A stretch of 45,584 bases of DNA. Origin: Chloroflexota bacterium (lineage in GTDB: Bacteria; Chloroflexota; Anaerolineae; Promineifilales; Promineifilaceae). Numbering within the stretch: position 1 is the first letter of the stretch; every line of letters begins with the position of its first letter. Positions 7,448 to 16,517 of this stretch are shown here, in pieces. The stretch lies in contig JAGNBF010000062.1 of assembly GCA_018004935.1 (NCBI GenBank), positions 1-45,584 of the forward strand, read 5' to 3'. Position numbers and translations under genes: made by a program. The notes beneath the pieces are model-generated. The model was not told the DNA's origin. It worked only from the letters and a program-made list of their open reading frames with translations, and did not search any database.

Positions 7448-8707
7448 TCAGGCCAGGGCATACTCGGCTGAGGTTAGATGAGCTAAAGCAGTTTTGAACA
7501 GTTCTCCCAGGCGACGAATGCCAATTTCAATATTGGCTGGTTGGGCATTGGAGAAATTAAAGCGCATGGTATTGCGGCCGCGGCCATCAGGATAAAACAC
7601 ATGACCCGGTACATAAGCCACCTTATTCGCTAATGCCTGCGGCATAAGTTTCTCACTGTCCAACGCTTCCGGTAAGGTTACCCACAGGAATAGCCCCCCA
7701 TGTGGCTCTGTCCAGTGCACCTCATCCGGGAAATACTGCTCCATCGCCTCAATCATCACATCCCGCCGTTCCCGGTATACCTGGCGGATCCGGCGTACAT
7801 GATTTTTTAGAAAATCACCCTGGGCGATCACTTCATAAGCAACCATTTGATTTAGCGTGCTGGTATGTAAATCCATCCCTTGTTTGGCAATGACACAATG
7901 TTGAATAACATCCACTGGGGCAACCATCCAGCCCAGGCGTAAACCAGGGGCCAGGGTTTTGGAGAAAGTGCTCAGGTAAATCACATTGCCCTGGTAAAAA
8001 CCATGCCCGTTGTTCCCGTTCAGGCGGCGGGCATCTTGTACCAGCAGGGGCGGTAGATGATCACCTTCAAAGCGTAACTCCCCATATGGGTCATCTTCAA
8101 TGATGGGCACACCATACCGATCCGCAATACGCACCAATTCTTGTCGCCGTTTTAGTGATAGCGTAACACCGCCAGGGTTTTGGAAATTGGGCAAAACGTA
8201 CATAAACTTCGGCCCCCCAGAGAGGGCGTTCTCGAGCAAGTCGGTACGTAAGCCTTCTTGATCAATCGGGACGGTATCAAACTCCGCCTGGTAAGCATTC
8301 CAGGCTTGTAAGGCCCCTAGATAAGTAGGTGCTTCTGTTAAAACCAGGTCGCCAGGGTTGAGGAGCAATTTGCCTATCATATCCAGGGCCTGCTGGGAAC
8401 CACTGGTAATCAGGACATTTTCGGCCCGAACAATGATGCCATATTGGGCCATTTTGCTAACCAAGAACTCGCGTAAGGGCAGATAACCTTCTGTTGTACT
8501 GTATTGCATCGCTTTCGGGCCAACCTGGGATAGAACACGCTCTGTTGCCGCCGCAAATTCAGCGACGGGGAACAGTTCTGGGGCCGGTAGGCCTCCCGCA
8601 AACGAGATAATATCTGGTTGTTCGGCCAGCTTGAGCAACTCCCGAATGGCCGAACTATGCATCCAATGCATTCGTTGAGCATAACGATGGTTCCAGGGGG
8701 TAGTCAT
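7448..8707 (-). CDS. PLP-dependent aminotransferase (LysN / aminoadipate-aminotransferase type)
   Basis: 419 residues, fold-type I class I/II aminotransferase. The N-terminus (ISFAGGLPAPELFP) and the pyridoxal-lysine region STFSKTLAPGLRLGW match the subgroup containing 2-aminoadipate, aromatic and branched-chain aminotransferases. NFQNPGG and EDDPYGELR are further cofactor-pocket signatures. AGGAG stands 5 bases before ATG 8707. Its place between the beta and gamma subunit genes of a 2-oxoacid:ferredoxin oxidoreductase suggests that it supplies 2-oxoacids by transaminating amino acids, or removes them in reverse. That is inference from context; the true amino acid cannot be read here. Confidence 0.92.
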   Translation of the reverse strand: MTTPWNHRYAQRMHWMHSSAIRELLKLAEQPDIISFAGGLPAPELFPVAEFAAATERVLSQVGPKAMQYSTTEGYLPLREFLVSKMAQYGIIVRAENVLITSGSQQALDMIGKLLLNPGDLVLTEAPTYLGALQAWNAYQAEFDTVPIDQEGLRTDLLENALSGGPKFMYVLPNFQNPGGVTLSLKRRQELVRIADRYGVPIIEDDPYGELRFEGDHLPPLLVQDARRLNGNNGHGFYQGNVIYLSTFSKTLAPGLRLGWMVAPVDVIQHCVIAKQGMDLHTSTLNQMVAYEVIAQGDFLKNHVRRIRQVYRERRDVMIEAMEQYFPDEVHWTEPHGGLFLWVTLPEALDSEKLMPQALANKVAYVPGHVFYPDGRGRNTMRFNFSNAQPANIEIGIRRLGELFKTALAHLTSAEYALA

Positions 8708-8714
8708 TTTTAGC

Positions 8715-8797
8715 TCCTACGAAAATGTAGGGCGATTTGGTAAATCGTTCGGGCGATTTACCAAATCGCCCTACAAATTTTCATTCCATTTGGTGAG
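8715..8797. repeat. Element D copy 2, perfect 21-bp hairpin
   Basis: The arms 8727-8747 and 8754-8774 are perfect complements (GTAGGGCGATTTGGTAAATC and onward) around a 6-base loop TTCGGG. The unit starts at the aminotransferase ribosome-binding region and could form in its 5' leader. The rest of 8798-8958 holds a short direct repeat of ACTCGCAAACTCGC and no gene. Confidence 0.85.
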
Positions 8798-8958
8798 CGC
8801 CCGCTCATGGGGAACTCCTGCGAAAATGAGGAATGAGTTGGCGCGTCTGCAAGTGGCGGGTGCACGCCTATCGTCCCACTCGCAACTCGCAAACTCGCTA
8901 CTCACTACTCGCAAACTCGCTTTGCTTCTGCCGCGCACTAGATTTCATTACCCGACGA

Positions 8959-9726
8959 CTAATTGCTCACTTTAAAGTCACCCGGCGGAAAAACCGGAAC
9001 CATTTGATCCTTGATCCAGGTAAGCGACTCTTCGGGTGTCATGCCCCAATTGGTGGGGCAGGAAGAGAGTAATTCCACGATACTGAAGCCTCGCCCTTCT
9101 ACTTGCATCTCAAAGGCGGTGCGAATGGCTTTTTTGGCCTGGATGATGTGGCGGGTGTCATGCAAACTACGCCGCACGCTATAAACCGTACCGGCTAATC
9201 CGGCCAGGAGTTCGGCCACGTGGATGGGTGAACCGGTCATCTGTATGTCACGGCCTTTGGGGGATGAGGTGGTTTTCTGGCCGGGTAGGCTGGTGGGGGC
9301 CATCTGGCCGCCAGTCATGCCGTAGTTGGCATTGTTGACGAAGATGGTGGTGATTTTTTCTCCCCGTGCGGCCGCGTGGATGATTTCACCCATACCAATA
9401 GAGGCCAGGTCGCCATCTCCCTGGTAGGTAAAAACGATGTTGTCTGGATTGACCCGTTTGACACCAGTAGCCATTGCCGGGGCACGGCCATGCGGTGCTT
9501 CACAGGCATCTATATCGAAATAGTTGTAGGCAAAAACGGAGCACCCAACGGAGGCTACCAGAATGGCACGTTCGCGTAGGCCCATTTCATCAAGCACTTC
9601 GGCAATCAGGCGGTGGGCGACGCCATGGGTACAGCCGGGGCAGTAATGGGTGTAACATTCGGCCAGAGATTGCGGCCGCGCATACACCAATGTTTCATTA
9701 GGGGCGATCATGGGAGTAGGATTCAT
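8959..9726 (-). CDS. 2-oxoacid:ferredoxin oxidoreductase, beta (TPP) subunit
   Basis: 255 residues. The thiamine-diphosphate-binding half of the enzyme: YCPGCTHG near residue 28 provides a cysteine pair for an iron-sulfur cluster, GDGDLASIG near 105 begins the TPP/Mg motif, and [11 protein letters not shown] near 135 completes it. GAGGAG lies 7 bases before ATG 9726. It lies downstream of the alpha gene in the same direction with an element H copy between them. The length fits VOR/KOR beta subunits rather than the longer PorB. The octamers at 9368 and 9672 encode Ala-rich and Arg-Pro segments. Confidence 0.93.
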   Translation of the reverse strand: MNPTPMIAPNETLVYARPQSLAECYTHYCPGCTHGVAHRLIAEVLDEMGLRERAILVASVGCSVFAYNYFDIDACEAPHGRAPAMATGVKRVNPDNIVFTYQGDGDLASIGMGEIIHAAARGEKITTIFVNNANYGMTGGQMAPTSLPGQKTTSSPKGRDIQMTGSPIHVAELLAGLAGTVYSVRRSLHDTRHIIQAKKAIRTAFEMQVEGRGFSIVELLSSCPTNWGMTPEESLTWIKDQMVPVFPPGDFKVSN

Positions 9727-9753
9727 AACAGGCTCCTCTGTTCACGGAAGTAA

Positions 9754-9837
9754 CGTAACTACTAAGCCTGTTGCCTGAGCTTGTTGAAGGCAAACGGGCT
9801 GAGACAAGTTCAGCCCTCGAGAGGGTTAGTCGTTACG
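9754..9837. repeat. Element H copy 2, between alpha and beta subunit genes
   Basis: The ends CGTAACTACTAAGCC and GGTTAGTCGTTACG are imperfect complements. Inside are CTGAGCTTGTTGAAGG and a CTCGAG-centred hairpin. Lying within the operon, it may form a processing or attenuating structure in the message. Confidence 0.7.
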
Positions 9838-9882
9838 AAGTAACAATCAGTGAACAGTAAACAGCAAATCGTAATAGTAAGG

Positions 9883-11007
9883 TCAGTATAGACGTAGAGA
9901 CTCACGCGGATTTAGGGCAAACTGCCCATCTGCTAACATATGCCCATTGACGGATGGGTGTAATATTTTCCGTACCTGTGTCTCCACCTCATCTGGCATG
10001 GGGATGACGCCCCCCATTCGTCCATAGAAGTGAACGGGAATGCGGTCATGAATGGCGGCCCGCACATCATAGACCATTTGCCCGGCATTCATTTCCACCA
10101 CCAGGAAGGTGGTGGACAGATAGGTCAATTGGGTAAGCCGTTGGTTGGGGAAGGGCCACAAAGTAATCGGTCGGAACAAACCTACCTTCAATCCTGCTTG
10201 ACGTAGCCGTTGGACAGCGGTTTGGGCTACCCGTGCGGCCGTGCCAAAGGCCACCAGGATGAGGTCGGCATCTTCAACCATGAACTCTTCATAACGGGCT
10301 TCCTGGTTTGCCTGGATAAATGCCAGTTTGGTCTGGAGTTCCTGGTTCAGCATCTCTAGTTCTGTGGCACCCATATAAAGCGAGGAGATAACGTTTTTTG
10401 CCCGCCCTTGGGCACCGGTGAGCGCCCAGGCAGGCCGTTCTTTACTGAGTTCACGCATGGGGGGCAGTTCGGCTGGTTCCATCATCTGACCAATGGCCCC
10501 ATCGGCAACCACAAAAACCAGGGTGCGGTATTTCTCCGCCAGGTCAAAGGCCAGCATGGTCAGGTCAATGGCTTCCTGTACGGAGGCGGGAGCCAGGACA
10601 ATGGGGTGAAAATCGCCATGACCGGCAGATTTGGTGATTTGATTGTAATCACTCTGGCTGGGTTGAATGTTGCCCAGACCGGGACCGCCACGCATCACGT
10701 CTACAATTACGGCGGGCACATCAGACCCGGCGATGTAGCTGAACCCTTCTTGCATGAGACTGACACCGGGACTGCTTGATGAGGTCATGACCCGGACACC
10801 GGATGCGGCCGCGCCATATACCATATTAATGGCCGCCACTTCACTCTCTGCCTGTAAAAAAACACGTCCCAGTTCAATCATACGCTGGGACATGTACTCC
10901 AATAATTCGGTTTGGGGGGTAATGGGGTAGCCAAAATAGGCTTCACACCCGGCTCTTACCGCCGCCTCGGCAATAGCGATATTGCCTTTCATCAGTTTTT
11001 TGCTCAT
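9883..11007 (-). CDS. vorB: 2-oxoacid:ferredoxin oxidoreductase, alpha subunit (VorB-like)
   Basis: 374 residues, the pyrimidine-binding alpha subunit. Signatures are [15 protein letters not shown] near residue 23, [13 protein letters not shown] near 74 and [15 protein letters not shown] near 125, the last favouring the VorB (branched-chain 2-oxoacid) group over KorA. The frame is open to 11319, but ATG 11007 ([15 protein letters not shown]) has GAGGAG upstream and gives the normal N-terminus. The 208 bases between it and the ferredoxin gene are probably non-coding and contain two hairpins (around 11100-11130 and 11158-11185). Octamer 10805 encodes Ala-Ala-Ala inside a loop. Substrate specificity remains an inference. 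Confidence 0.9.
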   Translation of the reverse strand: MSKKLMKGNIAIAEAAVRAGCEAYFGYPITPQTELLEYMSQRMIELGRVFLQAESEVAAINMVYGAAASGVRVMTSSSSPGVSLMQEGFSYIAGSDVPAVIVDVMRGGPGLGNIQPSQSDYNQITKSAGHGDFHPIVLAPASVQEAIDLTMLAFDLAEKYRTLVFVVADGAIGQMMEPAELPPMRELSKERPAWALTGAQGRAKNVISSLYMGATELEMLNQELQTKLAFIQANQEARYEEFMVEDADLILVAFGTAARVAQTAVQRLRQAGLKVGLFRPITLWPFPNQRLTQLTYLSTTFLVVEMNAGQMVYDVRAAIHDRIPVHFYGRMGGVIPMPDEVETQVRKILHPSVNGHMLADGQFALNPRESLRLY

Positions 11008-11215
11008 GGGAACGACTCCTCGAAAAGTAGGATTAACGGCTGAGCGTTTAGGGTTGGCAACTGTTGATCTGGAGAGTGCTGATGGGGAGAGGGCGATCAG
11101 GGGTCGGTTCTCCCCGGGGAGCCGATTTCCAGAGTGGCAGTAGAAACTCAAAAAACGCTCTGACCCGGTACGTAGCTGGGTCAGGGGGAAGTTACCGTTA
11201 GGGTTGGTGTGTGGA

Positions 11216-11479
11216 TTAAATCGCGGCCGCAGGCTGATGGGTAACTTTAATGGCTTTAACCGGAACCTCCCGGTACACCGTGATACAACCATCCGGGCAG
11301 ACGGTCGCACAGAGGGCACAACCCGTGCAGTCGTGGTCAGGGTCTAGCAAAATAACTGGCCTATACCCTTTATGATTTAGATGGTCAGCCAATGCCAACA
11401 CATCCTGTGGGCAGGCTGGGCGACATAACTCGCACCCTTTGCACCGCTCCACGTCAATGACAACTCTTCCTTTGGCCAT
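11216..11479 (-). CDS. 2-oxoacid:ferredoxin oxidoreductase, delta subunit (2x[4Fe-4S] ferredoxin)
   Basis: 87 residues with two cluster motifs, [12 protein letters not shown] near residue 13 and [12 protein letters not shown] near 51, the bacterial dicluster ferredoxin pattern. It passes electrons from the TPP-bound intermediate to an external ferredoxin. It is the first gene of the operon (delta, alpha, beta, aminotransferase, gamma, stress protein). AAGGAAAGAG lies just before ATG 11479. The C-terminus (QPAAAI) is encoded by the octamer at 11223, so the last residues may be there because of the octamer rather than for function. Confidence 0.93.
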   Translation of the reverse strand: MAKGRVVIDVERCKGCELCRPACPQDVLALADHLNHKGYRPVILLDPDHDCTGCALCATVCPDGCITVYREVPVKAIKVTHQPAAAI

Positions 11480-11535
11480 GTTCTCTTTCCTTCACGGCTT
11501 ACAGCCGACTCAATGGGATGAATAAAACTTCTGTT

Positions 11536-11710
11536 CAGAGGGTGACAGTCACTAATGCTCTATTTGTGGGATTAGGATTTTGGGAAAAGTGACAGCCACA
11601 CAGTCACCAGGTGGTTTTGTGACGATTATTGACATTGATAATCGTACTGGTCACAAGCAACCATCTCTAGTGACAGATTTCCACATCCATCCTGACAAAA
11701 GTCACGAGTG
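11536..11710. promoter_or_regulatory. Cluster of GTGAC / GTCAC half-sites upstream of the oxidoreductase operon
   Basis: The gene-free gap 11480-11770 is the only upstream region of the minus-strand operon. It contains GTGACAGTCAC (11538-11548), GTGACAGCCACACAGTCAC (from 11589) and a larger inverted structure in which TTGTGAC (11617-11623) pairs with GTCACAA (11650-11656) and CGATTAT with ATAATCG. Further single GTGAC and GTCAC copies lie at 11670-11705. This density suggests binding sites for a regulator of CRP/Rex-like half-site type. No clear -10/-35 pair was found. Confidence 0.5.
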
Positions 11711-11770
11711 AAAAGGAAGAGGAACATCTCTTCTCTCAGGGAGTATGCGGTTATTAGGGGCGAGAATGGA

Positions 11771-12352
11771 TTAGCCGCGGTCGAGGTATTGCAACGCTTG
11801 TTGCACTCGTTCATCCACAGATTTGAGTTCGCGAGGGAGTTTTTGTAGGGCCGATTGGGCTTCTACAATGCTGAAGCCTAGTGTGGTGAGGACTTCCATC
11901 ACTTCACCATCTACATCATTGAGGAGAGGAATAGGTGACGCGGCCGCGGTCAGGTCCAACTTGTCCCGCAAATGAAACATAATCCGCTCGGCCGTCTTCT
12001 TGCCAATACCCGGCACACGCTGGAGTATTGCCGCTTCTTCACGCAAAATAGCGTTCTTCAGCAAGTCAGGGCTAAGGGTGGAGAGGATCGCCAGCGCTAC
12101 CTTTGGCCCCACCCCATTGACATCTAACAAAACCAGAAACAAGGCTAAATCTTCGTCGCTGAGGAAACCAAACAGAGCCAATTCATTTTCCCGCACTAGC
12201 AAATGGGTGTGCAAAAAAATGGCCCGCCCAACGCCCCCCAGGTTTTCCAGCACCGTTTTGGGCACAGCTACCCGTATGCCCACCCCACCAACCTCTACTA
12301 CCAGGTCGGCTTTGCCAATATGAGCTACAGTGCCACGAAGAGATGCAATCAT
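11771..12352 (-). CDS. ruvA: Holliday junction branch migration subunit RuvA
   Basis: About 193 residues, normal for RuvA, which clamps Holliday junctions and loads RuvB. The OB-fold domain opens MIASLRGTV; the helix-hairpin-helix pair shows as LLDVNGVGPKVALAIL and LQRVPGIGKKTAERI; the C-terminal RuvB-binding three-helix domain follows (LTTLGFSIVEAQSAL). ATG 12352 matches the family start; an in-frame ATG at 12373 also lacks a good ribosome-binding site. It follows ruvC; ruvB is not in the window. The octamer at 11940 encodes Ala residues in the flexible linker before domain III. Confidence 0.96.
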   Translation of the reverse strand: MIASLRGTVAHIGKADLVVEVGGVGIRVAVPKTVLENLGGVGRAIFLHTHLLVRENELALFGFLSDEDLALFLVLLDVNGVGPKVALAILSTLSPDLLKNAILREEAAILQRVPGIGKKTAERIMFHLRDKLDLTAAASPIPLLNDVDGEVMEVLTTLGFSIVEAQSALQKLPRELKSVDERVQQALQYLDRG

Positions 12353-12420
12353 AGAGAGTAAACGGTGAACCATAAATTGTGCCCATTGGTCAATGGGTTA
12401 CGATTCATGGATTTAACGAT

Positions 12421-12909
12421 TCATTCAAAAAGCTGTTGATAACGGGTGTACTGAAAATGGGTAATCGCGACGGCCAGGCTATCGGCGGCATGATCAGGGC
12501 GGGGTGTTTCTTCCAGGTTGAGCAGGTTACGCACCATCAGTTGTACCTGGGCTTTGTCGGCTTTGCCATACCCGGTAACGGCATCTTTGATTTTAGCGGG
12601 GGAATATTCGGCGGCCATGAGGCCCGCATGGGCACAAGCCAGGGAGATGACGCCTACTGATTTGCCCACCTGAATGGCTGAGGTGATATTTTTACCAAAG
12701 AAGAGTTCCTCGATTGCGGCCGCGGTCGGTTCATACTGGGCAATCAAATCCATCACCGTCTGGTAAATGATCTGGAGCCGAGCCGGAATCGGATCTGCCG
12801 CCTCCGTGTGAATTACCCCATATGTCACCAAATGTAATTCACCCGCTTCAGCATCCACCAATCCATAACCCGTTTGGGCCAACCCGGGATCAATACCTAA
12901 AATCCGCAT
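12421..12909 (-). CDS. ruvC: Holliday junction resolvase RuvC
   Basis: 162 residues, full length. RuvC cuts Holliday junctions symmetrically. The acidic residues are in GIDPG (Asp near residue 6), the EELFFGKN segment (Glu near 67) and DHAADSLAVA (near 139-144). ATG 12909 opens the usual MRILGIDPG; the frame upstream to 12963 runs through a terminator hairpin and is not used. It lies 68 bases from ruvA. The octamer at 12716 encodes Ala-Ala just before the catalytic Glu-Glu. Confidence 0.97.
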   Translation of the reverse strand: MRILGIDPGLAQTGYGLVDAEAGELHLVTYGVIHTEAADPIPARLQIIYQTVMDLIAQYEPTAAAIEELFFGKNITSAIQVGKSVGVISLACAHAGLMAAEYSPAKIKDAVTGYGKADKAQVQLMVRNLLNLEETPRPDHAADSLAVAITHFQYTRYQQLFE

Positions 12910-12932
12910 AAGCTCAGAACTGTCCCTACCAT

Positions 12933-12971
12933 AAAAAGGCGTGAGAAGGAGATCCCTTCCCACGCCTTTTT
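12933..12971 (-). terminator. Strong hairpin terminator after yebC
   Basis: AAAAAGGCGTGAGAAGG pairs with CCTTCCCACGCCTTTTT (one mismatch) around a short loop and is flanked by A and T runs, so it could work on either strand. It begins 7 bases past the yebC stop and overlaps the ruvC leader, which implies that ruvC-ruvA are read partly by read-through or from their own promoter. Confidence 0.85.
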
Positions 12972-12977
12972 ACTTTT

Positions 12978-13721
12978 TCAGGCTTCCATGAGAGCCATTA
13001 CCTCTTCCGTCACTTCCAGAGAAGAGTAAACATTCTGCACATCATCCAGATCTTCCAGCTTCTCAATAAAATTTAACACCTGGGTAGCTTCTGTTGGCCC
13101 AAGCTCAATCGGATTATCGGCGGCATAAATAACGCTGGCCTCTTCCATTTCATAACCAGCTTCTTCCAGAGCCATACGTACCGGGTGGAAATTCTCCAGG
13201 GTGACATAAATTTCCACCGTTTCCCCAAACTGAATATCATCAGCTCCGGCATCGGCGGCCACCATGAAAAGTTCATCCTGATCCACTTCCTGAGTAATGT
13301 TGATATAGCCTTTACGGGTAAACTGCCAGGAAACGGCTCCTGCCTCTGCCATGTTTCCGCCGTATTTGTTTAAAGTGTGGCGCAGGTCTGCAACGGCCCG
13401 GTTACGATTATCCGTTACAACTTCAATCAACAAACCGATACCATGAGGTGCGTACCCTTCGTACACCGCCTCAATCAGCTCTAGCCCTTCGATTTCGCCG
13501 GTTCCCCGCTTAACAGCCCGTTCCACATTGTCTTTAGGCATATTGGCGGCCCGTGCCTTATCCATCGCCAGGCGCAGGCGTGTGTTACTCATTGGATCCC
13601 CACCCCCTTCACGGGCGGCAATCGTGATTTCTTTTGCAACTTGAGTGAAAACTTTACCGCGTTTTGCGTCCGCGGCCGCTTTCTTATGTTTAATGGTTGA
13701 CCATTTTGAATGTCCAGACAT
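12978..13721 (-). CDS. yebC: YebC/PmpR family protein
   Basis: 247 residues, full length. It opens MSGHSKWSTIKHKKAA with RGKVFTQVAKEI, the canonical N-terminus. YebC-type proteins were annotated as transcription regulators; some members have since been linked to relief of ribosome stalling at proline-rich stretches. GGAG stands 8 bases before ATG 13721. It is upstream of ruvC and ruvA, a very common bacterial order. The octamer at 13672 encodes Ala-Ala within the conserved KHKKAAADAKRG segment. Confidence 0.97.
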   Translation of the reverse strand: MSGHSKWSTIKHKKAAADAKRGKVFTQVAKEITIAAREGGGDPMSNTRLRLAMDKARAANMPKDNVERAVKRGTGEIEGLELIEAVYEGYAPHGIGLLIEVVTDNRNRAVADLRHTLNKYGGNMAEAGAVSWQFTRKGYINITQEVDQDELFMVAADAGADDIQFGETVEIYVTLENFHPVRMALEEAGYEMEEASVIYAADNPIELGPTEATQVLNFIEKLEDLDDVQNVYSSLEVTEEVMALMEA

Positions 13722-14217
13722 AACTTTTTCTCCAAACCCATTAATCCTCAGTAATCAGCCATCAAAAACCTGGTGGGCACGGCAGACAATCCGGCCACAA
13801 CAATACAAATCATTCAATTAGACTGAGGATCACAACTCATCAACAGGTCATTGATCGAAGGAAAATTTTATCACGCTTCCTAAAGACTGTCGCTAACTTT
13901 GCGCCCCTGATTCAAAACTTTTCCCAGCCCCCAATTTCTTCACCCCATCAATGGCTGAAAACAGCTAAGAATTCATTCGCAAATAGCTTTTAAATTTGCT
14001 GTGGTCAGTCTCCTGATCGAGCCACCCAACTTAATTTTGAGCGAACCCATCCCCCTAACGATTCCCCCTGGGAAGGGGGAAAAATCAATAGGACCGTTTT
14101 TCGCAGGCGTCCGCCTGCGAAAAACGACGCATAAAAAGGTTCTCCGCTCCTGGGGGCGAGGTTAGGAGTGGGTAAAACCTAAGTAGGCACTCGCCCCAAC
14201 TTTCTTGTACAACTTCG
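13722..14217. other. Gene-free interval with family I and G repeats
   Basis: No open frame here looks like a gene. It contains a family I repeat (about 13971-14046; core GTCAGTCTCCTGATC) and a G-family three-hairpin repeat (14048-14180), whose central palindrome CGTTTTTCGCAGGCG / CGCCTGCGAAAAACG lies at 14095-14126. The part nearest yebC is A/T-rich and probably holds its promoter. Confidence 0.7.
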
Positions 14218-14246
14218 TTACATACCCTGACTAAATTCGGTATAAT
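14218..14246 (+). promoter_or_regulatory. Sigma-70 type promoter of the kinase-PQQ gene
   Basis: TTACAT (14218-14223), a 17-base spacer and a perfect TATAAT (14241-14246). A start near 14253 would give a leader of about 58 bases before ATG 14311. Confidence 0.7.
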
Positions 14247-14310
14247 ACATCATCATTTACTATTTATCCTGATAATGTCCTCGTCTTTCATGCCCTAAGG
14301 CTTGCCCAAC

Positions 14311-16278
14311 ATGAGCGGATTAACAACCAGACAGTTGACCGGTAAACGTGAACGGGTCATCAATCTCAATCAAAAAGCCCAATTACAGCCTGGAGATATT
14401 CTCCAGGGACGTTACCGCGTCATGGGTACACTCGGGGTAGGGGGATTTAGTGCTGTGTATCAGGCGCGTGATTTGCGTTTTGCCAATGTCACCAAACTTT
14501 GCGCCATCAAAGAAATGACTAACCTCGCCCCCGATCCCCATCTGCGCGAGTTAACCATTAAATCCTTCGAACGCGAAGCCAGCATCCTGGCTACTTTGGA
14601 TCACCCTGCCATCGTAGATGTGTATGACTATTTCTCCGAAGGGGATAGAAGTTATTTGGTTCAGGAATTCATTCGGGGGAAGGACCTGGATGCCTATCTG
14701 GAATCTAATGAGGGCCATACCATCCCGCAAGAAACCGTAATAGATTGGGCGTTGCAGCTGTGCGACGTCTTGATCTATTTGCACAGCCAAAAACCACAAC
14801 CCATTATCTTCCGGGACCTTAAACCCTCCAACATCATGTTGGATCCTTATGGTCGCATCACCCTCATTGACTTTGGTATTGCCAAAATATTTGAAGGGGG
14901 AGAAAAAGGCACCATGGTAGGCACCGAAGGTTATTCTCCCCCTGAGCAATACCGGGGTGAAGCCACAACCGCTGGTGACATTTATGCCTTGGGGGCCACC
15001 TTACATCATCTGCTCACCTTACAGGATCCTCGCCTGGAGCCACCATTTTCCTTTACTGAGCGACCTATCCGCGTCATCAATTCCACCGTTTCTCCCCCTC
15101 TTGAAGCATTGATCATGCGTTGTTTGTCTTATCAGGCCAAAGATCGTTGCCAGAATGGGATGGAATTTAAAGATGCATTGTTGGCTATCGTCCAATCCTC
15201 AACGTCTGCTTCGCCTACGGTAAAAATCGGAACTGCCGTTTTAATGCCAGCCAAGCCAGAACCCAAAGACGGCGTTATCACCCCCAAAAAAGAAGAGAAA
15301 GCCACGACAACAGGCTCTTTAGGCATTGTTCCCTTGTGGACCTTTAAGTGTGAGGATGAAATCCGTTCAAAACCGGCAGTAGATAGTGGGTTGGTTTTTG
15401 TGGGGGCATTCGATAATAACTTGTATGCCATCAAAGCAAACAATGGCGAGTTTTTTTGGAAATATCCGGCGACCGATGAAATCGCTTCTTCGCCCTTTGT
15501 CTATAATCATCATGTTTATATTGGTTCAGCCGATAACTATTTATACTCTGTCAAACAACATAATGGTCGCCTTAGTTGGCGTGTAGAGACTCAGGGGCCG
15601 GTTTATTCTTCGCCTCGGGCGGAATTTGATCATGTATTCTTTGGCTCGGATGATGCTCATCTTTATGCTGTTCATGCCAGTACCGGTAAAATGGCCTGGA
15701 AAACCCAGGTTCATGGCGCGGTACGTTCTTCGCCTTGTATTCATGATGAGCTAATTATCATTGGAACTGAGGGGGGGTATGTTTTTGCCGTTGATTTGAG
15801 TGGCAAAATTAAGTGGCAGTACCAGGCCCGTCGTGCTATTGTTTCTACCCCTATTGTCGCTGAAGATATGGTCATCTTTGGCTCATATGATGCCACGATT
15901 TATGCGCTGGATGTAACATCGGGGTGGGCTGTATGGCAAGTTCGCACCAAACGGCCCATTGTTTCTTCCCCGGTGATTAGTGGCGATACGCTGTTTATTG
16001 GCTCATCTGATGGGAGCCTGTATGCAGTGGATATCAAACGGGGGCAAAAGTTATGGAGCTTTGATACGACCGGACAGGTGGCTTCGTCACCGGCTGTTTG
16101 GGATAAATCGGTCTATTTTGGCTCTACAGATGGCTTTGTGTATAGTGTGGATATGAAGCGTGGTCATCAACGCTGGAAATTTGAGACGGGCGGTATGGTG
16201 ATTAGTTCACCTACGATTGTGGAAGGCATTTTGTATATTGGTTCTACGGACAAGATGCTTTACGCTTTACCCGTTTAG
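14311..16278 (+). CDS. Ser/Thr protein kinase with C-terminal PQQ-type beta-propeller
   Basis: 655 residues. The kinase domain (about 34-300) has glycine loop LGVGGFSAVY (41-50), catalytic Lys in AIKEM (67), the catalytic loop IIFRDLKPSN (Asp 169, Lys 171, Asn 174) with Phe in place of the usual His of HRD, and IDFGIAK (DFG 187-189). After a Pro/Lys-rich linker (about 305-340) come seven or eight blade repeats of about 40 residues marked SSP and ALDxxSG-like strands (SSPVISGDTLFIGSSDG is one). No membrane segment is seen, so both halves are probably cytoplasmic; the propeller may bind a partner or sense a ligand. ATG 14311 has AAGG upstream. It heads the PP2C, VWA, FHA cluster. No GCGGCCGC occurs in the gene. 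Confidence 0.93.
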   Translation: MSGLTTRQLTGKRERVINLNQKAQLQPGDILQGRYRVMGTLGVGGFSAVYQARDLRFANVTKLCAIKEMTNLAPDPHLRELTIKSFEREASILATLDHPAIVDVYDYFSEGDRSYLVQEFIRGKDLDAYLESNEGHTIPQETVIDWALQLCDVLIYLHSQKPQPIIFRDLKPSNIMLDPYGRITLIDFGIAKIFEGGEKGTMVGTEGYSPPEQYRGEATTAGDIYALGATLHHLLTLQDPRLEPPFSFTERPIRVINSTVSPPLEALIMRCLSYQAKDRCQNGMEFKDALLAIVQSSTSASPTVKIGTAVLMPAKPEPKDGVITPKKEEKATTTGSLGIVPLWTFKCEDEIRSKPAVDSGLVFVGAFDNNLYAIKANNGEFFWKYPATDEIASSPFVYNHHVYIGSADNYLYSVKQHNGRLSWRVETQGPVYSSPRAEFDHVFFGSDDAHLYAVHASTGKMAWKTQVHGAVRSSPCIHDELIIIGTEGGYVFAVDLSGKIKWQYQARRAIVSTPIVAEDMVIFGSYDATIYALDVTSGWAVWQVRTKRPIVSSPVISGDTLFIGSSDGSLYAVDIKRGQKLWSFDTTGQVASSPAVWDKSVYFGSTDGFVYSVDMKRGHQRWKFETGGMVISSPTIVEGILYIGSTDKMLYALPV

Positions 16279-16340
16279 AGCATCGTTCCTGGTTTCATTT
16301 AGATAAAGAGGTTGGTAATTGTTGTCCAGGTTTTCTAAGT

Positions 16341-16417
16341 AATCGTTCGGAAATAAGATAGGTGGCGCGGGCAGGAGACCAGTCCACAGCAAATCGCCAA
16401 GTTAATTGCGAACGGTT
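16341..16417. repeat. Family I repeat, copy with AATCGTTCGG / GAACGGTT ends
   Basis: The core GGCAGGAGACC with CCACAGCAAAT is the complement of the family I core; the ends are complementary. It fills most of the 238-base gap between the kinase and phosphatase genes. Confidence 0.8.
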
Positions 16418-16517
16418 ACTAAGTGATGTCCTGGTAGTTGAAACATCTTAACCGATTGAAACCTTATTTTGTGTTTACCCTCTCTGATGGGGTAAAGTCA
16501 GAAAAGAGAAAAGATCC

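Noticed and set aside
8870-8935. CRISPR-like direct repeats (ACTCGCAAACTCGC)
   Set aside because: Only two or three short irregular units, no constant spacer length and no cas genes.
9474-10779. Plus-strand frames opposite the oxidoreductase genes
   Set aside because: Shadows of well-supported genes, without ribosome-binding sites or family motifs.
11008-11319. N-terminal extension of the alpha subunit (104 residues)
   Set aside because: The frame is open but the extension is rich in Arg, Ser and Pro without family resemblance, while ATG 11007 has GAGGAG and the normal start.
14048-14180. Integron attC-like site
   Set aside because: The variable but paired stem recalls attC, but there is no integrase, no cassette array and no conserved R' / R'' core.
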